From assembly GCA_025716855.1 (NCBI GenBank), contig JAIXMQ010000039.1, forward strand, positions 1 to 64,000: a stretch of 64,000 nucleotides of DNA. The letters run 5' to 3'. The notes below the pieces were generated by a model that made no database searches, had not been told where the DNA came from, and saw only the letters and a list, made by a program, of their open reading frames with translations. This document shows positions 1 to 8,784 of this stretch, in pieces. A program made the translations under genes and the position numbers. The stretch is from Pilaira anomala. Its lineage: Eukaryota > Mucoromycota > Mucoromycetes > Mucorales > Mucoraceae. How positions within the stretch are numbered: the first letter of the stretch is position 1; the number at the start of each line of letters is the position of its first letter.

Positions 1-124
1 ACCTTTATATCCAACTACCTTTAGTTCAGATATACTTTTATTTACCCAACAACCTTTAGTTTAAATATACTTTATTTACCCAACAATTATTTTAGTTTAG
101 AAACACCTTTTTATTACACAACAT
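1..124. repeat. short tandem repeat of a ~34-35 bp unit
   Basis: Two adjacent copies at about 18-52 and 53-86 share the pattern acctttagtt(c/t)a(g/a)atatac followed by a T-run and atttacccaaca. A partial copy precedes them and a diverged one follows to about 124. The array may begin before the window. No coding potential was seen. Confidence 0.6.
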
Positions 125-688
125 CTAGATCGAAAAAGATTTTAATCATTTTAAATATCAAAAAGATAATGACATAACATCTAGGATTTGACATTTTATC
201 AAGGGAGCTCTTAACCGACTCTCTTTAGTATAAATACAACTCACAAAACCATAATTCCAATAAATCTTATCTTACCTTTACCTTACTTTTACAGTTTATA
301 TCTAAACCCATTTTTTCTCTAAGGTCCCTCGGATTAATTTTTATTTTATATTTTATTTAATCCATTGTATCTTTTTTTTTTTTTCTTATTGTAACTTTAG
401 TTATAACCTTTTTTTTTTCTCTCTTACATTCTTTTATAAAAACATAGTCGGACAACTCAAAACCTGGTGCTCACGCGAAAAAGAACTTAATTACCTTATT
501 TTCTTTCCTCTTTCTTTTTATTTACTTTATATCACCTTGATCTTTAACAGTATAAAAGATTATTTTTAGATGAAAGAGAGATTACTTTTTATTTAATGAG
601 GATTGAATACAATTTATATAAAATTAAAGTAGTACAAAATAAATATCTTATTTTGACTAAAAAGAATTATGACAAACATAAGAAAAAA
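125..688. other. non-coding stretch left of tRNA-Gln
   Basis: AT-rich sequence with T-runs at about 369-382 and 409-418. No open frame with protein-like composition, RNA gene or repeat pair was recognised. Confidence 0.5.
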
Positions 689-759
689 GGTCTCACCGAG
701 AATCGAACTCGGATCACCGGATTCAAAGACCGATATGATAACCATTACACTATGAAACC
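689..759 (-). tRNA. tRNA-Gln (anticodon UUG)
   Basis: On the minus strand the sequence folds as a cloverleaf. The acceptor stem GGTTTCA pairs with TGAGACC, the T arm is CCGAG-TTCGATT-CTCGG, and the anticodon loop CTTTGAA carries TTG at 34-36. The anticodon stem has one T-T mismatch at 31/39. The layout closely resembles the fungal tRNA-Gln(UUG) consensus. There is no intron. A run of six T follows the 3' end directly on the minus strand (complement of 683-688) and serves as the Pol III terminator. The gene lies alone; a paired CACGTG motif sits 59 bp upstream at 818-834. Confidence 0.93.
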
Positions 760-817
760 ATCTGTTTTTTTATTTTATTATTTTAATTTAATTCTATTTA
801 ATTTATCTTTGGAGCAT

Positions 818-834
818 CACGTGATAACCACGTG
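818..834. promoter_or_regulatory. paired CACGTG boxes upstream of tRNA-Gln
   Basis: CACGTGATAACCACGTG contains two perfect CACGTG palindromes (818-823 and 829-834), spaced 11 bp centre to centre. It starts 59 bp upstream of the mature tRNA 5' end. A near-identical arrangement lies 60 bp upstream of the tRNA-Asn gene at 42786-42802. CACGTG is the classic bHLH (Cbf1/USF-type) site. A role in Pol III promoter function or in chromatin setting is inference. Confidence 0.6.
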
Positions 835-1619
835 TTTTATTGATGTTTATTGGCTGATTGGTACATAAATCTATTTATTGTTAAGAAAGTTATTTAAATC
901 ATTTTTGTTTTGGTGTCCTCGCTTCTCTACGTGTCCTGGTTGCCACAATATAGTTGATTTTGTGATTTATTTTATTCATTTTTGTTTAGTTGAAATGTGA
1001 CTCGGTCGTTAATATTATTCCAATTGCTCGGTGGTAACTCTTCTTTTGGATAAATCTGCACCTTTTTTCTTTATTGTTCTGTCGCTGTCTTTGTTATTAA
1101 TCGTATATTCGTATATATTTTTCCATTCTTATTATCCATCTGAAACCTACTTCGTGTTACTTATTCACCGTTTTGCCGTATCAATCTTTTTCCTTTATTT
1201 TGTCGTCTCCGCGTTATTATTATTGACAGGTTCTTCATGTTATTCTATTTAACTATACCAGGAACATGGATCAATGTGACACGATAATTGGTATTGTTCT
1301 TCCTGTATTAATAATAAGCCCGGACCTGAATAATGATTTACACTCAGTTTTGACATTTATTATAAACCCTCCTTATTTTTGTAAATCATAAAATTTCATT
1401 TTATTTTGTGTCTAATTATTTTTATAGTTCCTTTACTATTTTTCATTTCGTATTCAATCTATTATATTCCTATAGCTCGAATACATCAATAACTCTTATC
1501 CTTAAGAAGATCAAAACCATCATTACGACTGTTACTAAGAGGATATTCGTTTAACATTTTTCTGGCAAGCATTAAATAAAAAGACTGTTAATGTAATCTT
1601 TTTGAAACTTCTTTACCCT
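835..1619. other. intergenic, nothing recognised
   Basis: AT-rich DNA. A GTG-initiated 73-codon open frame at 1031-1252 has a hydrophobic, low-information translation and no splice context, so it is not called as a gene. Confidence 0.45.
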
Positions 1620-2071
1620 TCATCTTAAGTTGTATCGAACTAAGGCACTTCTTGAATGAGTTTCATAAAGCAAGTCGAGCGCATCCATGAACTCTTTGGG
1701 ATCCCATCTTTCGATTGAATTATTATGCAATTGCTGAGCAAACTTTATCCAAGGAGTCTTCTCATCACAGAAAGATGATGTTCGTTTTAAGTATATGCCC
1801 TATATAAAAAAAAGATGAAAAAAAGTGTTTAGTAAAATAAATCATATACAGTCAATTTAACTCTTTTTTTCATGTTTTACTTAGGGTTACATATTGTGGT
1901 AATGTATACGGCCTTTTTTTATGTGTGTCTACATATTTTAGTTAGTTACACCAATTCTAGAAGAGGGGATGAAAGTAGGGATCTTTATTTGATACGATCC
2001 ACTAGTTGTGCTTTATATTCTGTACTAAATAAACATGACCGCCTCAACTCGCATTTATTGGTAACTGACAT
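1620..2071 (-). CDS. small orphan protein, three exons, 97 aa
   Basis: The exon model on the minus strand is 2071-1996, 1928-1891 and 1799-1620, with phases that join exactly. The introns (67 and 91 nt) begin GTATCA and GTAACC. They end ATGTAG, preceded by a CTAAC branch-like motif, and TATATAG. The predicted protein starts MSVTNKCELRRSC and passes through KRPYTLPQYGIYLKR. It ends with an acidic, helical-looking tail (ERWDPKEFMDALDLLYETHS, then RSALVRYNLR) before TGA. No signal peptide, membrane segment or family motif was recognised. No single exon is long, so ordinary ORF scans miss it. The donors are not the strongest consensus, and the gene may be a relic rather than active. Seen: open, phase-compatible exons with protein-like composition. 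Inferred: that it is a gene. Confidence 0.5.
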
Positions 2072-2736
2072 GTTAATTAGATTGAAAATCATAATTGTAT
2101 TTTTAGGCAAAAATCGGCTAGTCCTGACCTTTGGTTTTTTTCAATAATCATAAACGTAGATATATCTTGATATTACAAGCATTTAGACCATAGCTTTTTA
2201 ATGATATCTAATGTAAAACATTATGCTATTATTTCTTATGGTGTAATAACCAAAATAAAATAATAATAAAGGATTAATGATGGTCTGTGAAGAAATCAAA
2301 TTACAGCTTTTGTTAGTAGGTCAAGTATATTTTTCATAAATAAACAGTTATAAATTCAATATTTAAATGAATACATTTTATCCAAGTTTTTATAATTATT
2401 GTATCTATACAATTATCGCATTTATACATTGGTAACAAGTGCTATATATGTATTAGTTTTACTATTGTCATTTTTCTTTGAGATATATATTTAATATATG
2501 CATTTAAATGTTTAGTACTTTTTTGATATGAGCGTTCGTCATTTGATTTCTCGCAAATGGAGAATAAGTAAATACTCAATGCGTCCAACTTGATGCAATT
2601 CTTACATTTCAATTGAAGAGAATGGATACTTTATAGAGTCTACGTCAGACATTTGGCTCTGGAGCGGGATTTGATACAACGTAAAAAATAATAATTATAA
2701 CATGTTGTTATTCCTGGATATTTTTTTATTTTAAAT
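2072..2736. other. intergenic between orphan gene and MPDU1
   Basis: Divergent intergenic region, AT-rich. It contains a 21-codon ATG frame at about 2528 but no supported gene. Promoters of both flanking genes must lie here; no specific element was recognised. Confidence 0.4.
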
Positions 2737-3552
2737 ATGAATAAATATTTATTTTTCTTATTCTTGGTAATATCATTCACATCAGCAAGCTCATTACCAA
2801 TACAAGTGACCACAATAGAAAACGAATATAGATTACCCAATGTCATCAGTCAACCATTAGTCAAGTTATTAGGCGAAGACTGTTACGTTAGTTTATTAGA
2901 AGACTTACACTTTACTGATGTACCTTGTGTAAAGCTAGCGATCTCGAAAGGTTTAGGACTTGGTATTGTTGTAGGTGGAGCTATAGTTAAAATACCACAA
3001 ATCGTTACAATTGTACGTGATGGATCCGCAAAAGGGTTATCGTTGACCTCATTTTTATTAGAGACAGTTGCCTATCAAATTGTATTGGCGTACAATACTC
3101 GATTAAACAACCCATTCAGTACCTATGGTGAAGTATTATTTATGACCATCCAAAATATACTCATTTGTCTATTGATTGTGTATTATGAACAAAAAGAAAA
3201 AAACAAGAGAATTGTGATATTACTGCTTGGATTTTCAATAGGTATTTTGATCTTATGCATCATTCCTCGTTGGCTTATGGCATTACTTTATGCTGCTCAA
3301 ATACCCATTGGTTTAGCAAGTAAAATACCCCAAATACGTGCGAATTATATGAATCGATCTACAGGACAATTATCTGTATTTGCTGTCTTGAATTATTTTG
3401 CAGGTACTACAGCTCGTGCGTTTACAACTTGGACTGAATTAGATGATCCCATCATGTTGGGTGGTAATTTATTAGCAAGTGTATTAAATGGTATCTTGGT
3501 TTTACAATTAATCATCTATTGGGATGCCTCTCAAGTTCCAAAAGCAGATTAA
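2737..3552 (+). CDS. MPDU1: mannose-P-dolichol utilization defect 1 homologue (PQ-loop)
   Basis: Single-exon 271-aa polytopic protein. It has an N-terminal hydrophobic signal-like segment (residues 3-19). The conserved MPDU1/Lec35 start of the core follows (KLAISKGLGLGIVVGGAIVK, about 66-85). Two PQ-loop motifs, KIPQI, have their PQ pairs at 87-88 and 198-199. Further family hallmarks are NNPFSTYGE (about 124-132), STGQLSVFAVLNYF (about 208-221) and ARAFTTW (about 226-232). Family members are about 245-280 aa ER membrane proteins required for use of dolichol-phosphate mannose and glucose as lumenal sugar donors in N-glycan and GPI-anchor assembly. Length and both PQ loops are intact, so it should be functional. 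The ATG at 2737 is the first in frame and directly precedes the signal-like segment. Confidence 0.92.
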   Translation: MNKYLFFLFLVISFTSASSLPIQVTTIENEYRLPNVISQPLVKLLGEDCYVSLLEDLHFTDVPCVKLAISKGLGLGIVVGGAIVKIPQIVTIVRDGSAKGLSLTSFLLETVAYQIVLAYNTRLNNPFSTYGEVLFMTIQNILICLLIVYYEQKEKNKRIVILLLGFSIGILILCIIPRWLMALLYAAQIPIGLASKIPQIRANYMNRSTGQLSVFAVLNYFAGTTARAFTTWTELDDPIMLGGNLLASVLNGILVLQLIIYWDASQVPKAD

Positions 3553-3713
3553 AAAAATAATAATAATAAAATATTCTGTACTTTCTACATATTCCCAAAT
3601 GATGGGGGAGACGGAGGTGGATAATCCTAAGCGGTGATTGTTTTTTTTTAATGATGACAATATCAAAAAAACGGAAACTCAAAAAAATTTATATTTTGTT
3701 TCATTTAAATACA

Positions 3714-4409
3714 ATGTTATCTCTCTTAACATCAAGAAGATTTCTTCTTTTCCCCAAGAAACCTTCTTTCTGTAGATATAATAATACCATGGTGGCTGCT
3801 CAGCAAATTGAACAACAAGATGCAACCAAAGAAGCTGAAATCATTAGAGATAATTTGGATATTGTAAAGCAATGTCGTGCTGATCCTAATATTGTTGAAT
3901 ATGAAGCTTACTCTCATTCTTCTAAAAGTGAAAAGGAACACTCTTTAACTTTTTCTGTAAGTATCACTTTTTTTCTTAATTTAATGCAGATTTGTTTATT
4001 AATTTTTATAATTTAGGCTTTAAGAGGTCCTGGTATGATCGTTGTCCCACCTGTTTTATTCTACAACAAGTCATATACCGAACTTACAAGTGTTCTTCAT
4101 CTTGGTAAGAATATCTGTGGACATGATGGTATTATTCATGGTGGTTTAGCTGCTACCATACTTGATGAAGCTTTGGCTTGTGTTGCTATACCCGCTTTAC
4201 CCAACAAGTTTGGTTTCACTGCCAATCTCAATATTAACTATAAAAGACCCATCATGTCCGATCAATGGGTTCTTATGAAGGCTAAATTGGATAAACTTGA
4301 GGATCGTAAAGCCTTTGTTTCTGCTTCCATTCAAAGTTTAGACGGTGAAACTATCTTTACTGAAGCTACTTCTTTATATATCTCTCCCAAGGCTAAGCCT
4401 CAACAATAA
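3714..4409 (+). CDS. HotDog-fold acyl-CoA thioesterase (PaaI/THEM4-like), mitochondrial-looking
   Basis: Two exons, 3714-3956 and 4017-4409, with an intron GTAAGT...TTTAG of 60 nt. The product is 211 aa. The N-terminus MLSLLTSRRFLLFPKKPSF is Arg/Lys-rich with no acidic residues, typical of a mitochondrial presequence. The HotDog thioesterase core contains GHDGIIHGGLAATILDEALA, with the HGG turn and the Asp-Glu pair of the long helix, then ANLNINYKRPI. This matches the 4HBT/PaaI-like family, which hydrolyses acyl-CoA thioesters. An in-frame upstream ATG at 3651 would add 21 basic residues. I chose 3714 because it begins the presequence. Substrate chain length cannot be read from the sequence. 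Confidence 0.88.
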
Positions 4410-4864
4410 TTATTAATTTCATCTCTAATATGTAATCTACTTTTTATACACACATTAAACATTTCATCTAATTTATTTGATTTGTTTTTATTTGCCTATT
4501 TGTTAAGCTCCTTGAAAATATGTCAATGCTTTTTCTTGATCACAAAAAAGAACCTTATGTATATTTATTGTATTGTCGTACTAGTGTCACATTCTCTATT
4601 CATACTATTGAAGGAAGGTAAACAAACAAATTTTTGAATCCCAATGAGGCGATTTTTTCCCTGGGTAACATAGATTACTCTTTGGAAAAAAAAGTAAACA
4701 AAAACGCAGAGTTTTCGTCTGGTTGTGTAGCAACTTGATGGTTCTGAAGGTAGTTTTTTTTTTTTTTTTTTTTTATTAAGCCTATCCAATAGAATCTTTT
4801 CATTATTTTATTAGCCGTACCATCGTATCGGTTGGACTAGTATCTTGCATGTATACTTCCATAA
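4410..4864. other. intergenic before Fanzor element
   Basis: 3' flank of the thioesterase gene. It has a T-run at 4749-4773 and no supported gene. The Fanzor element begins at the TA dinucleotide 4865-4866. Confidence 0.45.
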
Positions 4865-4866
4865 TA

Positions 4867-5059
4867 CAGGGTTTCCCACTATTTTTAGGAATTAATATGG
4901 AAATTAATGGGAAAAAATTTAAAAGTTAATGAAACCAAGTTTGAAAGTTGATGGAATAAATTTTGAAAAAGTTAGTTAGTAATGTGATTCTTATATAGAC
5001 GTTTTAAGGCTTTACCTGTATCAAGGTTTTCCAAAGCGATAACTAAGGAGGATAATTAT
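4867..5059 (+). repeat. left terminal inverted repeat of Fanzor element
   Basis: Reverse complement of 7455-7670 with few mismatches and one deletion of about 21 bp. It starts CAGGGTTTCCCACTATTT and ends GGATAATTAT. Confidence 0.9.
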
Positions 5060-5286
5060 GGTTTTTTTCCCCAGTTTAATCGGGTCGTAGTTTTTTCTTT
5101 TGATTGAGTTTTTTTTTTAACTTCTCAAGAATATCGCAGGTTTCAGACCAGTTTCCCAAAATTAAGATACAATCCTTTCCGAATTTTTTTCTGGTGTTTT
5201 TTGATAAACGTTTGGTTGATTGAATTTCATTGATATGGGCACTGAGCTTCATCTTTCTAAAGAGGATTAAGTCTTTCTTTCTCTTA
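5060..5286 (-). pseudogene. inverted, internally deleted fragment of the Fanzor 3' half
   Basis: Positions 5060-5144 are the reverse complement of the last coding bases and stop region (7359-7454). Positions 5145-5286 are the reverse complement of about 6809-6949, a more internal part of the same gene. The intervening 6950-7358, which encodes the zinc ribbon and the third catalytic Asp, is missing at the junction. Together with the adjoining left repeat this is the tail of a second Fanzor copy in head-to-head orientation. Small differences from the parent (for example a longer T-run) show that it has diverged. Confidence 0.8.
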
Positions 5287-5494
5287 TTTTTATAAAATAA
5301 TTGAAAAAGTATGGTATGTATTCAAAAATGAGATACGAGATGCATCATCATGCACTGGTTAATTAGTTACAAACGTTTTTTTTACCAGTCCCAAAAACCA
5401 ATAACCAGTTTGATAAATGCTGTCAAAACCCTTCTTTTTTTTTTCTTCTTCTTTGTTCTTTCCTCTTTTTTAATAATTTCTCCTTTGAGTAAAA

Positions 5495-7458
5495 ATGGAG
5501 GGATCCGTTGAACAATATACCTCTGTAAGTATTTTTAACGGGTTTAGATATATTATTTTGCTCACATTTATTTTCACAGGTGAATATATTTTATCAATAA
5601 ACACTGATGATAATGGTAAAAAGGTTATGACTGTTAAGTCTTCAAATACTGGAATAGGACGGAAACCTCAATATCTTTCTATTTTGAAGAAACTCGTTCA
5701 TGACGTTCATATTATTGTTACTCATATGTATTCGTTTACAAGATACATATTTATCCAAGAGTTTAATCTTAATTTAGAAGAGTATGCAATCCAAGGTTTT
5801 TACAAGGAAGTGTTTTTATCACTTTTAGACAGTAAAACTGTGAATGTTAATAGACTATCGGGCAAAGTAAAGGCATATAGAGAGATAATAAACAAGTATA
5901 AAGCGTCGTATTGTAGAGATTCATCATTCACGTCAATCAAACTACCCTCTGCTCAACAAATAGCCTCATATGAAGCTACAAAAATACAAACTGCTTGTAC
6001 TAATGTAATCACTAAAGATTTTGGAAATAAGCTGAGAATGGTTGTCAATAAACTGATCGGACTGAAACAACGTATCTCACAATTGACTAGCGATTTGAAA
6101 AAGCATGGCTACTCAAAAGAGGAAAGTAAAGCCAAAATTAAAAGTATCATTCTGGAACCTGCTACACAACTTGAACTGGCTATTTCATCAAGAGATATCA
6201 GCCGAATCCCAAAAGAATTCCAAGATCAAAAGGCTATTATCAACTGTATTAAGGACATATTTTCTGCTTATCCTGGAAAAGTCCTAAATTTATCTTCAAA
6301 ACCTTTCAAAGATCAAGGCCTAGACAGCTCCATGAAGTTCAGAGGAACTATAATGACAGATAGCATAGGTATTTCTGTTATAAAATAAAATTTCGACACG
6401 TCTAAAGGTGGTACAAGTAATCCCAAGGCCAGTTTAGTAGAAGATGAAGAACTCAAATATATTGAACAAATCCCCAACGAGGAACTACGATCTACAGATG
6501 GAAAATGTGTCTTCATTGATCCTGGTTGACGTGATCTAATTTATTGTATGCACGAAGATAGCACAGTCAGTAACAAAAAAATTTACAGGTACACGAGAAA
6601 TCAAAAAGCAAAGGAAACAAAATCAACAAAATTTAAAAAGCTGCGGCAACAGTGGAAAACAAAAGACATTCAGGATTGCGAGGACAAACTCAGCAAGTGC
6701 TCACCACTCACAGTAAAAAAGGAAGCATTTGTTGAATACTTAAAGATTGGAGCTGAAGTTAATTCTAAGATGCAAGAATACTATTCAAATGAAGATGTAG
6801 AGAAGGATAAGAGAAAGAAAGACTTAATCCCCTTTAGAAAGATGAAGCTCAGTGCCTATATCAGTGAAATTCAATCAACCAAACGTTTATCAAAAAACAT
6901 CAAAAAAAAATTCGGAAAGGATTGTATCTTAATTTTGGGAAACTGGTCTGCTTCCCGCACAAGATTTTACGAACCCATTAAAGGAAACGGATTAAGAAAT
7001 AGCTTACGAAAAGAAGGGTTAAAAGTTTATCTTTTGGATGAGTTCAAAACTTCTAGTATCTGTCCTTCTTGTGAAAACAAGCTAGCAACTTTTAAAGAAT
7101 GTATTAATCCAAGGCCATACCGACGTTCGACTAATCCAAAACTAACATGCCATGGGCTTTTAAGGTATTTCTTACATATTTTATATCAATGAAATGTCTA
7201 AATAACTTGTGTTTTAGATGCTTAAATAAAAACTGTTTGGAGAAACAGGCATTAACTGAAAAGGATCAAGAGAATATAAAGTATCGACTATGGAACAGGG
7301 ATCTTGCTGCTGTATTAAATTTTAGGAAGATCTTAATTAGATTAAGGAATACATCCCAGAAACCTGCGATATTCTTGAGAAGTCAAAAAGACTCAATCAA
7401 AAGAAAAAATTATGACCCAATCAAACCTGGGAAAAAACAAACTCGTCTTCCACAATAA
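5495..7458 (+). pseudogene. Fanzor RNA-guided nuclease-like protein, two in-frame stops
   Basis: One reading frame runs from ATG 5495 to 7164. A 53-nt intron (7165-7217, GTATTT...TTTTAG) then joins to the last exon, 7218-7458. Two stop codons interrupt the frame, TAA at 6386-6388 and TGA at 6527-6529. Seen motifs: FIDPG then the TGA then RDL (first RuvC Asp); LILGNWSASRTRFYEP (RuvC-II region, with Asn-Trp where TnpB has Glu-Asp); YLLDEFKTSSICPSC (alternative Glu beside the zinc ribbon); CLNKNC (second half of the ribbon); WNRDLAAVLNFRKIL (third Asp). The order and the relocated Glu match Fanzor/TnpB-type OrfB proteins, which are RNA-guided DNA nucleases of transposons. A possible first intron, 5525-5579, has good splice signals but would shift the frame. 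The stop in the catalytic motif makes an intact product unlikely. Confidence 0.88.
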
Positions 7459-7670
7459 TTATCCTCCTAAGTTATCGCTTTGGAAAACCTTGATACAGGT
7501 AAAGCCTTAAAATGTCTATATAAGAATCACATCACTAACTAACTTTTTCAAACTTTATATAATTAATCTTCAAAATTTATTCCATCAACTTTCAAACTTG
7601 GTTTTATTAACTTTTAAATTTTTTTCCCATTAATTTCCATATTAATTCCCAAAAATAGTGGGAAACCCTG
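7455..7670 (-). repeat. right terminal inverted repeat of Fanzor element
   Basis: Inverse of 4867-5059. It includes the Fanzor stop codon at its inner edge and all of the 3' non-coding region, where a guide (omega-type) RNA would be expected to lie. That RNA is inferred from the family and is not visible here. Confidence 0.88.
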
Positions 7671-7672
7671 TA

Positions 7673-8053
7673 AGAGCATCCACAACGAAAATAAGCTTAT
7701 TTTTTGACGGAAGGCTTGATGTCTATGACCCTTTTTTTTTTTAAAAAAAATGCGGTCCAATAAATCTGTAGAGACCTTAAATGCATCGTGTATATACAGA
7801 AATAAATGCTGTTAATGCTTCTTCTGATCCAGTGTGCTACAAAATATATCAGAATAAACGAATATAACCGAAATTTGCAAATATTGTTTAAAAAAAATAT
7901 AGAAACGACGTTGACATCCACCCAGTACCTGTCAAATCCCCACCTTTTTTTTTTATTTTTCTACAAAAAAATTAGGCTACCGTCACCATCGGGTGAAGCT
8001 TGATAGTTTTAAGTTAATACTCCAGAATTTAGAACAACCATCGGGGATGCTCT
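7673..8053. mobile_element. MITE-like repeat, ~380 bp, abutting the Fanzor element
   Basis: It begins AGAGCATCCACAACGA (7673) and ends with the inverse of AGAGCATCCCCGATGG (to 8053). The terminal inverted repeats have 9 perfect bp followed by imperfect matches. The interior is AT-rich with no coding frame. No clean target-site duplication was seen: the left flank is the Fanzor's terminal TA and the right flank is ACATG. Its left end coincides with the Fanzor right end. Confidence 0.5.
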
Positions 8054-8784
8054 ACATGAACATTAAATTGTTTCCCTTTGCTGTATCTTAGTATCTGACA
8101 AAGGTTGGACTGAACAAGTTTTTTTTTCCATAAATTATATTCATTTTTCTGCTTTTTGTATATATACGAACAAATTATCGATACGATTACTCAGTAATCT
8201 ATGACCATATCACTACAATATGCAAGGCCATATGCATTAACTACACTAAGAAATAAATAAATAAAAAAAACTATTGCAACAGTTTTATCTTTAAGTGAAA
8301 AAAGAAAAGTATAAAAAAGTCATCATTTTATTGATGTTTTTGTCCCGAGTAGCTAACAAGAGCCATTAATTACTGTTAAATTATAGTTAGAATTGGCTTC
8401 AATAGTTATCGTCACTTTCTTATTGTTAACTATCTTTTTTTTTTTGGGAAAATAAATTCTTATATGGTTATTTAACTTTTCCATAATATTTCAAAAATAG
8501 ATGTTTTTGTTAAAACTTTAGACAAAAAACTTATATGCTTTCTATAAAAATTAGATCACCTCTTTAAACTGAAAAAAGTGTGCACACAAAATTATTCGAA
8601 ATCGCACAAATTGGTAACGTGAGTACTCTAAAGAAAAGGTTGTACACAGTAATTTTATGATTTGTGCTACACTTGCTAAGCACAATATGATTTTATTAAA
8701 ATAGGTAAAATTCAACGATTTTCATCCCCTTTTTCTTTTCTCTAAAAAAAAAAATCCCAAATATAACTAGATAAAAAAAAAAAA
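8054..8784. other. intergenic, upstream of seven-TM gene
   Basis: AT-rich, many A/T runs, no supported gene or repeat pair. Confidence 0.45.

Larger units (their letters stand above)
4865..7672 (+). mobile_element. Fanzor (TnpB-like) transposon, 2.8 kb, flanked by TA
   Basis: The element is bounded by TA-CAGGGTTTCCCACT at 4865 and its inverse, AGTGGGAAACCCTG-TA, ending at 7672. The outer about 200 bp are a near-perfect inverted repeat: 4867-5059 against 7455-7670. The left copy lacks about 21 bp present in the right copy. Between them lies a single Fanzor-type gene (5495-7458) that reads toward the right end and stops inside the right repeat. The inverted similarity continues past the repeat into coding sequence. 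Positions 5060-5144 mirror 7359-7454, and 5145-5286 mirror about 6809-6949, so the left part is an inverted, internally deleted copy of the gene's 3' half. The TA flanks fit TA-targeting (mariner-like) insertion or an IS607-like end; which applies is unresolved. Confidence 0.85.

Noticed and set aside
1872..2147. 91-codon plus-strand ORF
   Set aside because: It lies antisense to the phase-consistent three-exon gene 1620-2071 and has no start context; considered a shadow.
5525..5579. First intron of the Fanzor gene
   Set aside because: Donor and acceptor look good, but removal puts the next exon into a frame that stops at once; left unspliced in the call.
7147..7458. Separate ORF at the Fanzor 3' end
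   Set aside because: A canonical 53-nt intron (7165-7217) joins it to the upstream Fanzor frame and completes the zinc ribbon, so it is the last exon, not a gene.
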